DNA from: Phytophthora quininea
Lineage: Eukaryota > Oomycota > Peronosporomycetes > Peronosporales > Peronosporaceae
Length of the DNA: 64,000 bases
Assembly: GCA_011947345.1 (NCBI GenBank)
Contig: JAAVTG010000094.1
Span: forward strand, 1-64,000
Direction of reading: 5' to 3'
Part shown: positions 41,432-53,148 of the stretch, one piece after another
Layout: each line of letters begins with the position of its first letter
Position numbering within the stretch: the stretch's first letter is position 1
The notes under the pieces: generated by a model
What the model saw: the letters and a program-made list of their open reading frames with translations, nothing else
Databases searched by the model: none
Told to the model about the DNA's origin: nothing
Made by a program: the position numbers and the translations under genes

Positions 41432-43248
41432 ATGGCTAAAAAGTTTTTTATGATGGACGAAGTCATTGCTCGCAGTGTGGACCAGCGGCTGCCTAGCGAG
41501 GGCGAGCCCGTATGCATCGTACGTTAGTGGACCTTGTTGCTGTTCTGCAGCCTCTCTAATTCATTCCGCAGGTCTGTGGCCGATACGGCGCCTATGTGTG
41601 CGACGCCACGGACGAGGACGTTTGCAGTCTCGAGTGTCGAGACGTCTGCATTCAGCGGAAAGAAGATGACAAGTTGAGGAAGAAACTAGGGATCAAAGTC
41701 TCTGGAACAGACGCCACTCAGGCTCTCATGACAGGCTTTGAAAAATCATTATATTTACCACAGAAGCTGGTGGATAATCTCACTGTCAACAGCTTTGAGA
41801 GACCCACGCCCGTGCAGATGCAGACCATCCCTTGTGTATTGAAGGGATATAACGTGCGTGCCGTATTTCTTTTAGAGAATTTCGAGATGGAGGAGCATTT
41901 ATTTATTATTATTTTGTTATTAGGTGCTGACGAGCGCTCCCACGGGTACTGGCAAGACTGCAGCTTACCTTATTCCTGCAATTGCTCAGATTTTATTGGC
42001 ACGGGAAAAAGAAGACGGAAACGAAATTATGGCGTTGATAATGGCTCCAATTCGAGAATTGGCACTACAGATCGAAATGGTGGCAAAGTTGCTGATGCGT
42101 GGGATTCCAGACATGAAGACAGCACTGCTAGTTGGTGGGTTTCCCATTCCGACGCAGCGTTATCGTCTACAGAGCGGTGTTCAACTGATTGTGGCGACAC
42201 CAGGACGTTTTCTCGACATCTTTATGAATTACGGCGGAGGAAAGCAGATTTTACAAGCGATTCGCCTGTGCGTTGTGGATGAAGTGGACATGATGCTGGA
42301 CGTTGGTTTTCGGCCTCAGATCTCCCAAATTGCGTCGCTAGTGGATAATTGTGCAAAGGAATGTGACGATAGTCTCCAAATGCTGTTCTTCAGCGCCACA
42401 GTATCCGACGAGATAGAAGAAATGGTTCAGCAAATCATGAAGGGACACAAGAACTCGGCATATCTTCGAGTTGAAATTCAAAATGACAACAATGCTACTA
42501 CACCAAGTGGAACGGCGAGCTTCTCATTGAATCCAAACGTTAAGCATCAGGTTCGGTGGACAGTTGACAAAGACAAAAAGAAAGCGTTATTCAGTTTCCT
42601 CGAAGAAAACAGGAGCAATCAACGGTAAGTCCAAGTTAAAATATTTGCTGATGGGCATACTGCTAATGCTTGCTTTTGCCAGCTCGTCTTCGTTAGCTCG
42701 AAAATTGGTGCGACCATGCTGGCAGAAGCGATTCAAAAGTGTTGTGGTGTTCAAGCCGCGTCGATCCACGCTGACAAAATCCAGACTGAGAGACTATCGT
42801 TGCTGGAGGCATTTATTAACATGGAGATCCCAGTTCTGGTGTCGACGAACGTACTGAGTCGTGGCATGGATCTGTTACATGTTCAAAATGTGGTTGTCTT
42901 CGACTTTCCAAAGAAAATTGCCGACTACGTTCACTTACTCGGACGTACTGGACGAGGAGATGATTGTCGCGGGACGACGTTGAGTCTTGTTACTGAGGAA
43001 GATCGTTTGGTTTCCGAGACCTTATCTCGCTACTGCGCCGCGCTAAAGTGCGCGTGCCGCGAGAAGTGTACCAAAGTGTGCATTCCAGCGTTGCACAGCA
43101 ACGAACTAGCACGAACGATGTCGTGGTGGATGAATCAAAGCGGGCTTTCCGAGTTCGAAAGCAGGATGTGAATGAAACCAGTGCACCAGTATCTGAGTGG
43201 AAGGAGTGGAACTACCACAAGAACAAGAAGCAGCGATATGGAGGATAA
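41432..43248 (+). CDS. DDX59: DEAD-box helicase with HIT zinc finger (DDX59-like)
   Basis: A putative RNA helicase. The N-terminus has a HIT-type zinc finger (CIVCGRYGAYVC, then CSLEC and CIQR), the mark of DDX59. The Q-motif is FERPTPVQMQTIP, Walker A is APTGTGKTAAYL, motif II is VVDEVDMML (DEVD in place of DEAD), motif III is FFSATVS, and motif VI is HLLGRTGRGDD. Introns: 41519-41571, 41854-41923 and about 42625-42682. The frame changes near 43043 in an AAA run; the correct tail reads VPREVYQSVHSS and ends WNYHKNKKQRYGG. The DEVD variant should still bind Mg-ATP. It may act in snRNP or pre-mRNA work, as proposed for HIT-finger proteins. Confidence 0.87.
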
Positions 43249-43315
43249 ACCATGGAAGTAAATTGTTCTGGAGTCAGGACAGTCTAACCCGACAGAAAGT
43301 GTCAATTGACTGCCG

Positions 43316-45056
43316 TTAGAGCTGAAAAACTTTGGCCCACGTTATCCTCGGACGGAGCTGGAGCAATCTGGTCCCCGCGAATACTGTGCTTGACAGATGT
43401 CTCCCAGCTTCCTTTGTGCGCCCTCCCACGCGAACGATTGCGTCCACCTTTACGAAGCAATTGTCGTAGCAGAGGGCACCCCTCAGAATGGCCACCTCGG
43501 AATTTGATGCAGTCGTGAATCGCCAGATTAACTGTGGACTCCACCACAACAGCGTCACAACCCGGCTGAAGTAGAAGGGAGCCGCTCGAACAACCAGCTG
43601 ACGATCCCAAATGGAGCCCTGGAACAAGATGACGTCTTTCAAACTCTCCTCATCCGTGAAGAAAAACCGCCATGAAATGATGATGTGGCCGATTAACAAA
43701 AGCACAACAACTGGAGCCGCGTAGCGTACGCGAAAGCGAAGTCGCTCTTTGATAACGGGAGTCACTGCGTCAAGCGCAAGAGCCCACAAAAACCAGATCT
43801 CCCAAGCAGCCATCATAAGGCAGCACGATAACTCCCATTTTCTCATGATACATACACAAATATTGGCGGTCGTGATTTGAAAGACATGGAAGATAAAGTC
43901 GAAAGAACCGACGAGCAGCACGAGGAGCTGTCGCTGGCAAAGAGCAGCGAAAGGAAGCACAAAGACAATCGTCCACAACAGCGACCCCAAGCTTTCAGAT
44001 TCCCATTGGTACTGTTGGTATCGTCGAACAGAATTGAGAATGAGAGGCCGATTCCGAACGCGCCGATTGCGTACAGCAGCATGAGGAACCATTTCGAGAT
44101 GGACGAGGATTCTATCACGGGCAGGCGGATGAGAGTGTTTCGCGCACCAAATGCCAGCGGACACCGAACAAAAGTCATTTTCTGAGTGAGGCTTGACGCT
44201 CGTTGCACTGTCTTACCAGCACCGCCACCTCGACGTCGAAGGGAGTTCCCGCTTCGTCCTTTCGAACCCTGTGAGCTCACTCTCACTTCGACTTGCACGA
44301 GCTTGAGAGCACACGTGTAAACTACGCACTGGACTGTGGACGACTTCTTGCGCGCTCGCAGCGCTTTCCACTTGTGAATGGCGATTTTAGTGATCAAGAA
44401 GGTCTGCGTCAGCAGACAATTCCCAATGACATCGATACCAGATAACTTAAAGTGATCCTTGCGGTCCAAAAGTGAAAAATACACAGCTCCGTCCACGTGG
44501 TCAAGCGTGACCCAAACGAGCATGACGATGACCGGTAGAATCCCCAGAAAAGTCATCAGTGCGAAATGCCAGACCCCTCGCACGTGAGCATCAATACAAA
44601 CAATATGGTGGAAGGCCATCCAGTCCACCATCATCCGGAGAAAGCGAATATCATTGAAATACGCCGATACCAACACCGCCGTGGCGCTTGTGACGAAAGA
44701 GAAAAACCAAAAGTCGAACGTTCCCGCCAGTAGCCGAACCACGTCAAATCTCAAGGTGCTGATGGCGCCAAGACCTAGCGGGCCCAGAGTAAAATGCTGA
44801 TCACTGACAAAATCTGGCCTATTCGGGCGTCGATGATGACCACTAAACTCATCAGGAGGAACGCCGTCGAAGCCGCAACGAAGAGCGGCCTGTAGTACCG
44901 TTCATGGAGACGGTGAATGCTTTCGTGCAGCTTTGCTGGTAGTAATTGTCCTCGAACTGACTTGGCCAAATCGATCTCTGGAAGGGGTTTAGCTGGCACG
45001 AAGCCGTACACGCAGCTCTGGAAAACCCGTCCATCGGGTCCCACGACCCTGACCAT
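43316..45056 (-). CDS. Multi-pass membrane protein, tandem copy 1
   Basis: An unrecognised polytopic membrane protein and the downstream member of a three-gene tandem array. It starts MVRVVGPDGRVFQSC, has the shared cytosolic lead PAKPLPEIDLAKSVRGQLLPAKLH, then VDARxGQILSV-like TM helix 2 and about ten further hydrophobic segments. The shared motifs FDFWFFSFVTS and FSRVVTLLWWSPQLIWR are present. Three frame pieces (44775-45056, 43843-44754, 43316-44164) line up with copy 2. The break near 44770 is close to an in-frame TAG, and another lies near 44000. Whether these are assembly errors or true decay is unclear. The last 60 residues differ from copy 2. Confidence 0.6.
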
Positions 45057-45248
45057 CGATAAACGAGAAGGTGGTTTGGCAAAGTACTCTACATGCGTCG
45101 CCAGCTTTGTCTATTTTGGTTGTCTGACAATGAAGAACGACATGGAAGGTTTCGACTGTCCATTATATTACCCTGAAGTGGTGCGGTTGCTGCTTGAAAA
45201 CAGTGTCGACTTACTTGCTTTACTGTGGCTGACAGGGGGTAAGCACTG

Positions 45249-46988
45249 CTACGATTGAAGGTCCAGCTTTTTCGTGGGCCGGATCAGGCTCCACACGAAC
45301 ATTTTGCCGATTGGCTTTTTCATCGTTGATGCTCGAGATCGTCGGCGTCCTCGCGTGGCAAAGTAATTGTTGAAACAAACAGATCCGCGGAGAATGATGA
45401 CTTCATTCTTTGACGCTGTGCCTAACCGCCAAATGAGTCGCGGGCACCACAGAGACAAGGTGACCACCCGACTAAAGTAGAACGGCATGGCTCTGACAAC
45501 CAATTCACGGCCCCACACGGTTCCTTGGAAGATAATGGCGTCCTGAAGCTCCTCGTCGCCCACGAAGAACAAACGACAGATAATTGCAACATGGGCGATG
45601 AGGAACGCCGACACGACTGGGGCTACAAACCACGCTCGAAAGCGCAGCTTCTCTTTACTAACTGGCGTTAAAGCGTCCAGAGTGAAAGCCCACTGAGCCC
45701 AGATCCACCACGTAGCAAGCATAAGACATCGAGAGCGATCCCAATTGTACAGCTTGGCAACGCAAATGTTTGCCATGGTCGTCTGGAAGGCGTAGAAAAC
45801 GAAATCGAACGAAGTGACGATTAGTCGGAGAAGTTGGCGTTCGTATTGCGCAGCGAAAGGAATCACAAACAATATCGAGCATAACAGACCAATCCAAGCT
45901 CCAGACAGGAGGACATCAGATGATCGTCCGTTGAAGCCGTTTGCAAGTACGGAAAACGACGTAGTGAGCCCGAACAGGCCGCCAGCGTACAATGGCACAA
46001 GAACGAGGACTGGCGTCCGTAAAGGAAAAATAATGTGGCTTGACGAGAATGTCTGAGGATATTTGATGAACATCATCATTTGGATCAAGCTCGGTTCACG
46101 CGGTGCAGTTCGAGTGGACTCGATGGCAGATCGGGTTCTACTCATGTTTCTTGAATGTGATCGCGGTGCAAGTTCGACATTAGGGCCGTCAATTGGCTCG
46201 AATTTCAGGCCGCAGCGGTAGATAACGCACTCGACCAGCGATGACTTGTGCCGTCGTTGGAACGTGCGTCGCTTTCTCATGACAATTTTAAGGATTAGTA
46301 GGGAAAGCGTGATTAAACCGTTGCCGATGATGTCGACTCCGGATAGGTGGAAGTTGCCATGCTTTGTGGTGTGACTCAGTACCGAGAATGGCGTACAGCC
46401 GTCCATGCGGTCCAGCATAATCCAGAGCAGCATGAGCATGACTGGCGGGATCCCAAGCATCGTTACGAAAGTGAATGCGCGGATCCCTCGCACTTGTGCG
46501 TCGATGAAAGTGATGTTGTGAAACCCGATCCAATCGATGATCATCCGACAAAAGCGAAAGTCCCAGAAGTACGTCGATATCATTAACGTGGTGATGGTCG
46601 TAGTGCAGGAAAAGAACCAAAAGTCGAATGTCTTCACCATCAAGCGCACAATGTCGTATCTCAACGTGCTCGGAGCACCAACTCCAAGTAGAAGCCATAA
46701 AATCAGACTGATCACCGACAAGATCTGTCCCGTTCGAGCATCGACTGCTGTCACGGCATTATTGATGACCAAAGCCGCCATATTCCCAAAGAGAAGTGGG
46801 CGATGGTACTTGGTCAGAAATCGGTGAATTGCTGCATGGAGTTTAGCGGAGACGAGCTCTCCTCGAAGCGACTTGGACAGATCAACCGTCGGAAGAGGCT
46901 GCGCAGGTACGAGGGCGTATACAATGTCTTTCGGTGTGGTAATTTCCGCCGCAACGACAGCCATTGCGATTGGATGACTGAATGACAA
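45249..46988 (-). CDS. Multi-pass membrane protein, tandem copy 2 (intact)
   Basis: A 579-residue intact single-exon frame. A soluble N-terminus of about 70 residues holds the array motif VPAQPLPTVDLSKSLRGEL. About eleven to twelve hydrophobic helices follow, with conserved short motifs: VDARTGQILSVISLILWLL, FDFWFFSCTTT, WIGFHNITFIDAQVRG, SGVDIIGNG, and near the end FSRVVTLSLWCPRLIW and EVIILRGSVCF. A charged loop of about 60 residues (near 46130-46230) divides two halves. The C-terminus is basic. No transporter signature is evident. It could be an oomycete-specific channel or transporter. It is the only copy in the array without a frame break. Confidence 0.7.
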   Translation of the reverse strand: MSFSHPIAMAVVAAEITTPKDIVYALVPAQPLPTVDLSKSLRGELVSAKLHAAIHRFLTKYHRPLLFGNMAALVINNAVTAVDARTGQILSVISLILWLLLGVGAPSTLRYDIVRLMVKTFDFWFFSCTTTITTLMISTYFWDFRFCRMIIDWIGFHNITFIDAQVRGIRAFTFVTMLGIPPVMLMLLWIMLDRMDGCTPFSVLSHTTKHGNFHLSGVDIIGNGLITLSLLILKIVMRKRRTFQRRHKSSLVECVIYRCGLKFEPIDGPNVELAPRSHSRNMSRTRSAIESTRTAPREPSLIQMMMFIKYPQTFSSSHIIFPLRTPVLVLVPLYAGGLFGLTTSFSVLANGFNGRSSDVLLSGAWIGLLCSILFVIPFAAQYERQLLRLIVTSFDFVFYAFQTTMANICVAKLYNWDRSRCLMLATWWIWAQWAFTLDALTPVSKEKLRFRAWFVAPVVSAFLIAHVAIICRLFFVGDEELQDAIIFQGTVWGRELVVRAMPFYFSRVVTLSLWCPRLIWRLGTASKNEVIILRGSVCFNNYFATRGRRRSRASTMKKPIGKMFVWSLIRPTKKLDLQS

Positions 46989-46999
46989 GTCGGCAATGA

Positions 47000-48790
47000 T
47001 AACAAGGCCACAGCATGCCAGGTGCTCTTATCCGATGGTCTTTGAAACTGAGGTTTATATTTGAATTGGACACTTGTGGTGACCGATAGCTTGCTGAGGA
47101 CAGACATCTTGCAATGAGTTGGCAGGAGATATGCGGTTAATGGAGCCTCGACCGCTTTCGCCTTCACCATTCTTTCCAACTGTGTGCTTGTCCGTCTCCC
47201 CTTCGTGAAAAAGTTGTCATAACAGACCGTGCCACGGAGGATCGTGACTTCGTTGGCGGGGGCAGACCCCAAACAGAAAATCAAGCGCAAGCACCACATC
47301 GAAAGTGTCAACACGCGAGTGGCGTAAAACGGAATAACGCGCAAGACCAAGCGTTGGCCCCATATCGTCCCCTCAAACATGACTGCATCGTGTATCTCGT
47401 CGTCGCCGGTAATAAATATCCGATAGACGATCATGATGTGGTCGATGAGAAGCAGACACATCACAGGCGCAACAAAATATACGCGAAACGTAAGCGTGTC
47501 CTGCATGTTGGGCGCCAAGGCATCCAAAGTGAAAATCCAGTGAGCTGAAAGCCACCACGCCTGCTGCCAGGAGACAGCAATGCGAGAGTTCCCATCGGTA
47601 CAAGACGCCGACGCAAATGTTAGCTGCTGTGATCTGGAAGCAATAAAAGGCAAAGTCGAAGGACGTGAACAGTTGCTTGAGCAATTGTCGCTGGTAGAAG
47701 GCTGCAAAGGTGGCCAAGAAGACAAAGGTACAGGCTAGCGCGACCCATGATACCCGTACGGAAGTGGGGAAATCGCCAGTAGAGTCGTCAACCTCAAACT
47801 TGTGCAAGAGGTTAATCCGAGAGAGTACTAATCCCGTAGCACCGATGCCATACAGGAGCACTACCGGTATTTCCAAGCCGGGAAATCCACGTACGAAGCC
47901 CACTTCCAAGGAAGTGTCGTGTGTGTAGAGTCGAACTGCTGTAAGCAATTAACGAACGTCAAGTGCTGAACAAGTTCAGGTTGCCGCATTGATTCTTCGT
48001 TCGACTCATATCTGGACCCTTCGCCCCACACGTTTGAGAGTTGAGGTCCATCCACCGGTTCCAACTTGAGCCTGCACCGATATATAACACATACGACAAT
48101 CGTAGACCTCATTTTTCGTATCCGAAAGGTCTTGCATCTCCGGAAGGAAATCTTGGCTAGCAGTAGCCCCATTGTCAGGAAACCATTGCCAACCACATTA
48201 ACGCCAGAGGTCTGAAAGCTGGTGTGGTCGTTCTCGTAGTGGACACCAGGAAACGTTGAGCCGCTATCGATCTTTCCGATGATGCTTTAGACCAACAAGC
48301 CTGATAAGTCCGATGATCAAATTGCGCGTGAAAGTCTTGAGACCAAAAACATGGGCATCGATAAAAATGACATGGTGGAGTCCAAGCCAGTCGACGGTTG
48401 TGCGCACCCAGCGCAGATCAGCGAAATACATCGACAGCGTCACGAGTGACAATCGAGAAGAACCAGAAATCGAACGCCCCCACAATTAGCAGCACCACAT
48501 CGTACCTCACAGTCGTCAACCAGCCGATCGTCAACGGTAACTATAGCAGAACACTCACGACCGCAAAAAACTTGTCCAAGTGCCGCTCTAACCATCGGCA
48601 TCGAAAAATTCAAGGAAAACGACGCAATGGAGCATAGTGTAATTGCTCGGTAGTGGCTCCTCAAGAATCGACGGGTGCACGCGTGAAGCTTCGCTGGGAC
48701 TACGCTTCCTCGGAAAGACTTGGAAAGGTCAACTGCGAAGGTATCGGTGTGTAGATGACAGCGTGGTGTTTTCCATCTTGGGCTGGGATA
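47000..48790 (-). pseudogene. Multi-pass membrane protein, tandem copy 3 (decayed)
   Basis: The same family as copies 1 and 2. Recognisable blocks, in minus-strand order: DLSKSFRG and LHACTRRFLRSHYRAI (about 48630-48720), FDFWFF near 48470, NVVGNGFLTMGLLLAK-like (48150-48190), and the best-kept part 47030-47950 with AAFYQRQLLKQLFTSFDFAFY, TRVLTLSMWCLRLIF and EVTILRGTVCYDNFF. At least six frame changes and several stops occur. The C-terminal frame has no stop before copy 2's start and runs on into it in another frame. The density of breaks is higher than in any other gene here, so real decay is likely. Confidence 0.6.
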
Positions 48791-49200
48791 GACATCGATT
48801 CCAGATTAATTGGCGTAACACCCAACTCAGTTGTCGTCGTTGGCAAGTGTCAGACAGCCAAAACTGCTCGATGACTGAAAATAAATCTTCGGTGACCACT
48901 ATCGTCGGTGTCAAAGCAGCGCACACTGGGATTCATTTCCAGCTGTGCAGTTACCATAAATCAAAATAACAGGCGGCTAGCTCCCAGTTACAGCAGTGAA
49001 GTTCTACAATAACAACTCGATAATCGCTTTCACACCATTCCCGTTTGGTGTTCAACATTACTTCCTTTGTGAAGTTTGCCAAAAATACTGTGCTGTTCGA
49101 CCAGGGTCCACGTTGTCCGAGATCACACTATTGATAGCATCTCTACAAAAACTCTTGGGGTGAATACGCCAAGCACGATCGAAGCTGTCTGCATCGATTC
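48791..49200. other. Intergenic DNA before the FHA-cNMP gene
   Basis: No gene supported. It is AT-richer than the flanks and should contain the promoters of the divergent membrane-protein array and the FHA gene. Confidence 0.4.
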
Positions 49201-52200
49201 GTGGAAGTCGTCGACGATAGCCAGGCAATGCGTTCGGAAACTCGTCGCGGTGTCGGGATATCAGCATCCTCAAGATCAGTATTGTCGGACCCAGGCATGG
49301 TGTTTGAATTACCCGAGACCGCCAGCCCGAAATCCCCGAACCGCCTGCACTTTTGGAGGCGTCGACGAACAGTCATTCCTGCGGCTTCACCTACATCTGA
49401 GCACCCGCCAACTGACAGCGCCATCGTCTTACAGCCCCCGTCACCCGTCGCCAATGACCCGAATGGCAACATCGTTTTCCTCAACAACAACACAGAATTT
49501 GACCTTCGTTCCCTCTTTTTAGACGACGCAAGGCGAGTTCCATTCCTGATAGTTTGAATGGATCTGCAGTCAGCTATCGAAGCTCAACCAGCAGCCAGCG
49601 TAGCTACAACCACGGATTTGAATCTCTTGAAGCCAACAAGATCAATAGAACGGAGACAGCGGATCCGGCGATTGAGGTGTCCAACGCAAAACCAGCACTA
49701 GTCAAACCGCGACGAAGACTGCGAGCTAAAGAGGAATTGTGCATTGTCCTTCCGAAATCCACGTCACGATCACGTTCTCAGAAATCCTGGTTCATGGGCC
49801 CAGGCATGATCGGCCGAGAACACGCTGAAGGCACTACTATCACAACGAAAGACCCGTCGATGGATGCTGTTCATGCCGAGATGTCAGTTGCCGGTGATAA
49901 TTATTTTGTGCGCGATGCCAACAGCATAATGGGGACGTTTCTGTGTTTGGGCACTCGATATCGTCACTATCCCCAACGTGATGGCTTTCGCCTACAGCAA
50001 GGAGATGTCTTTCGTATTGGGCCAGCAACGTCGATACGCGTGGTAGAGCTGCGAACAACAACGGGGTCCCCTACTGTTTATAGTCCACGCGATGGTGCAC
50101 TGGGCTCTCTAAAATTCGATTATCCAAAGCAAAACATGGCACAGACCCACAAACTTGAGAGAACACCAAGCACGAGTAGTGGCAATGAATTTTCTCCACG
50201 AATGATACAGCGGTTGTCAACGGTTGAAGAGCTTCGTCTTGTTGCTGCCGATATTGAGGACGACACCAGAGATGATGCTGATGGAAGTCACACACGAAAG
50301 CGTGGCAGTCACCATGAGAAAAGCAATGTTGTAGATCTCGGAGATATCTCCAAGCCTCGTTGCGTTCACTTTGCCGACACTCCACCAATGATGTCGGATG
50401 GATCCATGTTCCTCGGTAGTCGCTACGTTCGTCAAGAAATTAAGGAGTTGAATTGCCACGAGGCTTCCGAAATGGAGGATGAAGACGACGACGTGATCAA
50501 ACAACTAGTCGGTGGCGAGACGAATAGCACATCCCATGCTACGAGTACCGGCAAAGACCAATGCCGTTGTCCCGACTTCATTCGCCTCGTTATCTTCCAG
50601 CACGACCCCAAAAATGTCAGTGCTGAGCCGCGAGAAGCTCGCGAAGTAATACTGCCAGGCCAGAAGGCGTATCTCATCGGGTCTTCGCCAGCCTGTGACG
50701 TCCGCATTTATCCGTCAGAGGGGATTGACGTTCGAGATGTTCACGCTAGAATCGTTTTTGATGGCACCTCGTTTGTCCTCCAGGACCTATCGTTCGAGCG
50801 CGATTTGAGACGACAAACACGGGTCTTACTCAACCAGCGCGCTGCTCGAGTTGTTCGTGGAGACTGGCTGCTGCTTGGAAAGTGCGGTTTACATGTGACA
50901 ACAACTGCAAGGGCCTTTGGTTCAGAGAGGCGGCCTGATATCAAGGACGCAGCCATGCTTATAGACATCCTGCGGCTGTCAAAACGCCAGCCGAGAACTC
51001 GTGACATTTTTCTGCCAGTGGGTTTCCGTTTGCACTCAAAATCTGGCGCCGGTGCTTCGAGTGGGAGCACCGGCTGGGGTGGCAGCAGTGGTGGACCAGT
51101 CACGTTTGGCAAAGGCCGCGATTGCGACGCACAAATCTTCACAGCGGCTCTGGCTGTCGAGCAATTTTGTGTGCAGCTCGAACACGGAGCGTGTTTGCTG
51201 ACACCAAAGCCTGCCGGGATCAATTCCGGAACATATTTCCTCATCGGTCGGGATGACCCAGGCCAATCAATACTTGATGTCGCGGCTGGAAGCAAACCCG
51301 ACAGCGAACACGGTGAAGCGCTTGATATCGTCAAACAAACCAGCAAGCCACTGCTACTGTCCGAGACTTGCATCTTCCGCTGCGGTGGATGCGAACTAGA
51401 AGTCATTTACGTGAAAACCAAAACCTCTTCACTTGATACAAAAAATGCAGCAGCCACAGAGGAGCAGGAACATATCCAACTACTCGGCACAATGCCGTGG
51501 TTACAACAGATCGCCTGTGACCGGAAGCTTATCGACAATCTTGGACGCTGTGGCCAGAGACTTCAGCTCAATACCGGCGACGTAATCTACGAGAAGGGCG
51601 ATTCCGCCAACTTCCTGTTCATCGTCATCAGCGGAGAGGTCGGACTCCTCTATGTGAACAGCAACGACGACCATGACCACGATACGGATGGTATGCTGAC
51701 ACTTACAGAGCGAGTTATCGCTGGCGGATTTTTCGGAGAAGCAAGTTTACAAGATCCGTTGGAAAAGTGTTCTTCGCTGGATGCTGATCTCGAATACACC
51801 GAGAACGCCACAGCAGCCACTTCGTGTGAACTTCTCGCGATCTCAAAAGAAGATGTCTGCGGATACTTGGAGATCTATATGGACGTAGTGCGCGCTCATC
51901 TGCGGTACGATAAATTCCGAGACAAACGCATCCGAGCAGCGTGCAACCATGTACCGTGGCTGCGCGGGATTTCGCTCTATGAACTGCGTACAGTTTCTAG
52001 AAATGCTGAGATCGCACATTACAGACAAGGCTCCGTCTTGTTTGAGGATGGGAAACTGTTCATCCGCCAGCGTTTTCAAGCGGCAGCATGTTGCAGCTTC
52101 GTGACGGTATTCTTGTGTTGAGTCGCGGCAAAGTCCGCGTAATCCGAAGCAAGACTGCAAAGCAAAACCGGAAAATCTCGAAACGCAACACAAGCAAGGA

Positions 52201-53055
52201 AAGCAATGAGGGTGAGCCAAGCCTTGATGGAGTTCTGGATGTCGACGACGAGATAGACGAAGAAGTTGAGGAGTGGTGGGAGCCCCATGACCCTGTCGTC
52301 GTAATGGGATCGAGTTTTTCTCCAGCAATATTCGGTACCTGTGATCAATCCTTTCGGTTGGAGGCATACTCCACTGTGGAATGTTTCTTCATTGCAGCAC
52401 CGCACGTAGCCCATCTGGCTGTAGGTGCGGATGCCAAAGACGAATTCCTTCCCATCGACAACGACCAACCGAAACACCATCCTCCTCCAATGACGCGAGG
52501 CAATTCTCTTGTGGCGAGACGCATGCATCATTCACAAGTTGTCACCAGTACACTTCATAACAGTGAAAGCAATCCCGACGGCATTGACGACAATGAGCAC
52601 CACCCACTGGATGGCTACGATGGAGAGGGTGATACCACCGGAGACCGTCGGTGGCGGCGCAAAAGCGCAATAAACAGCTTCTCGAGCAAACCGTGTTGGA
52701 GACCCAAAATGACACACAAATCTCCAACGCGTTAGTCCTCTATGTGTTGGCAGGTGCTCAGCGTGGGGATATTCACGTGGTTCGCAATGTGGCCACTATC
52801 GGCGGGCTGCTCAGCGGCGCTGACATTGAGATTAACGATCGATACGTCTCTCGATCGCACGCCATCATCGAGTACCACGACAATAAATACTGGTTATACG
52901 ACAACGGCAGCAAATGGGGAACCTTTGTGCGTCTCGAGGAAGACAATACCGTCGATATCAACCCTGGAGACGTCTTCTTAGCCGGCGAGGTGGAATTCAC
53001 GTGTCTTGGTTCGTACCCGGATCGCAATAAGTCCAGCATATGCTGCATAATGTGA
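49201..53055 (+). CDS. Multi-FHA, cNMP-binding protein with C-terminal CaaX box
   Basis: About 1,280 residues in three frame pieces (49201-49557, 49554-52121, 52088-53055), joined near 49535 (TT/CC run), 52050 and 52660. FHA-like domains: about residues 190-250 (MIGREHAEGTT, SMDAVHAEM), 486-560 (YLIGSSPACDV, DVRDVHARIV), a weak one at 630-690 (VTFGKGRDCDA) and a clear one at 1195-1260 (DRYVSRSHAIIEY, DNGSKWGTFV). A cyclic-nucleotide-binding domain spans about 763-880 (GDVIYEKGDSANFLFIVISG, GGFFGEASLQD), with a possible second degenerate one after it. The C-terminus is SSICCIM, a CaaX box (CCIM) predicting farnesylation. It looks like a membrane-tethered scaffold that reads phospho-threonine and cNMP. 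The true start may be upstream. Confidence 0.75.
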
Positions 53056-53148
53056 GTGAGCTGTAAGAAAAGTTCATGGAGACATCAATAAGGTATTGGA
53101 TAGAGCACAACACCTCTTGTTCTTCGTAAGGGGGAATTACCTTTCACC

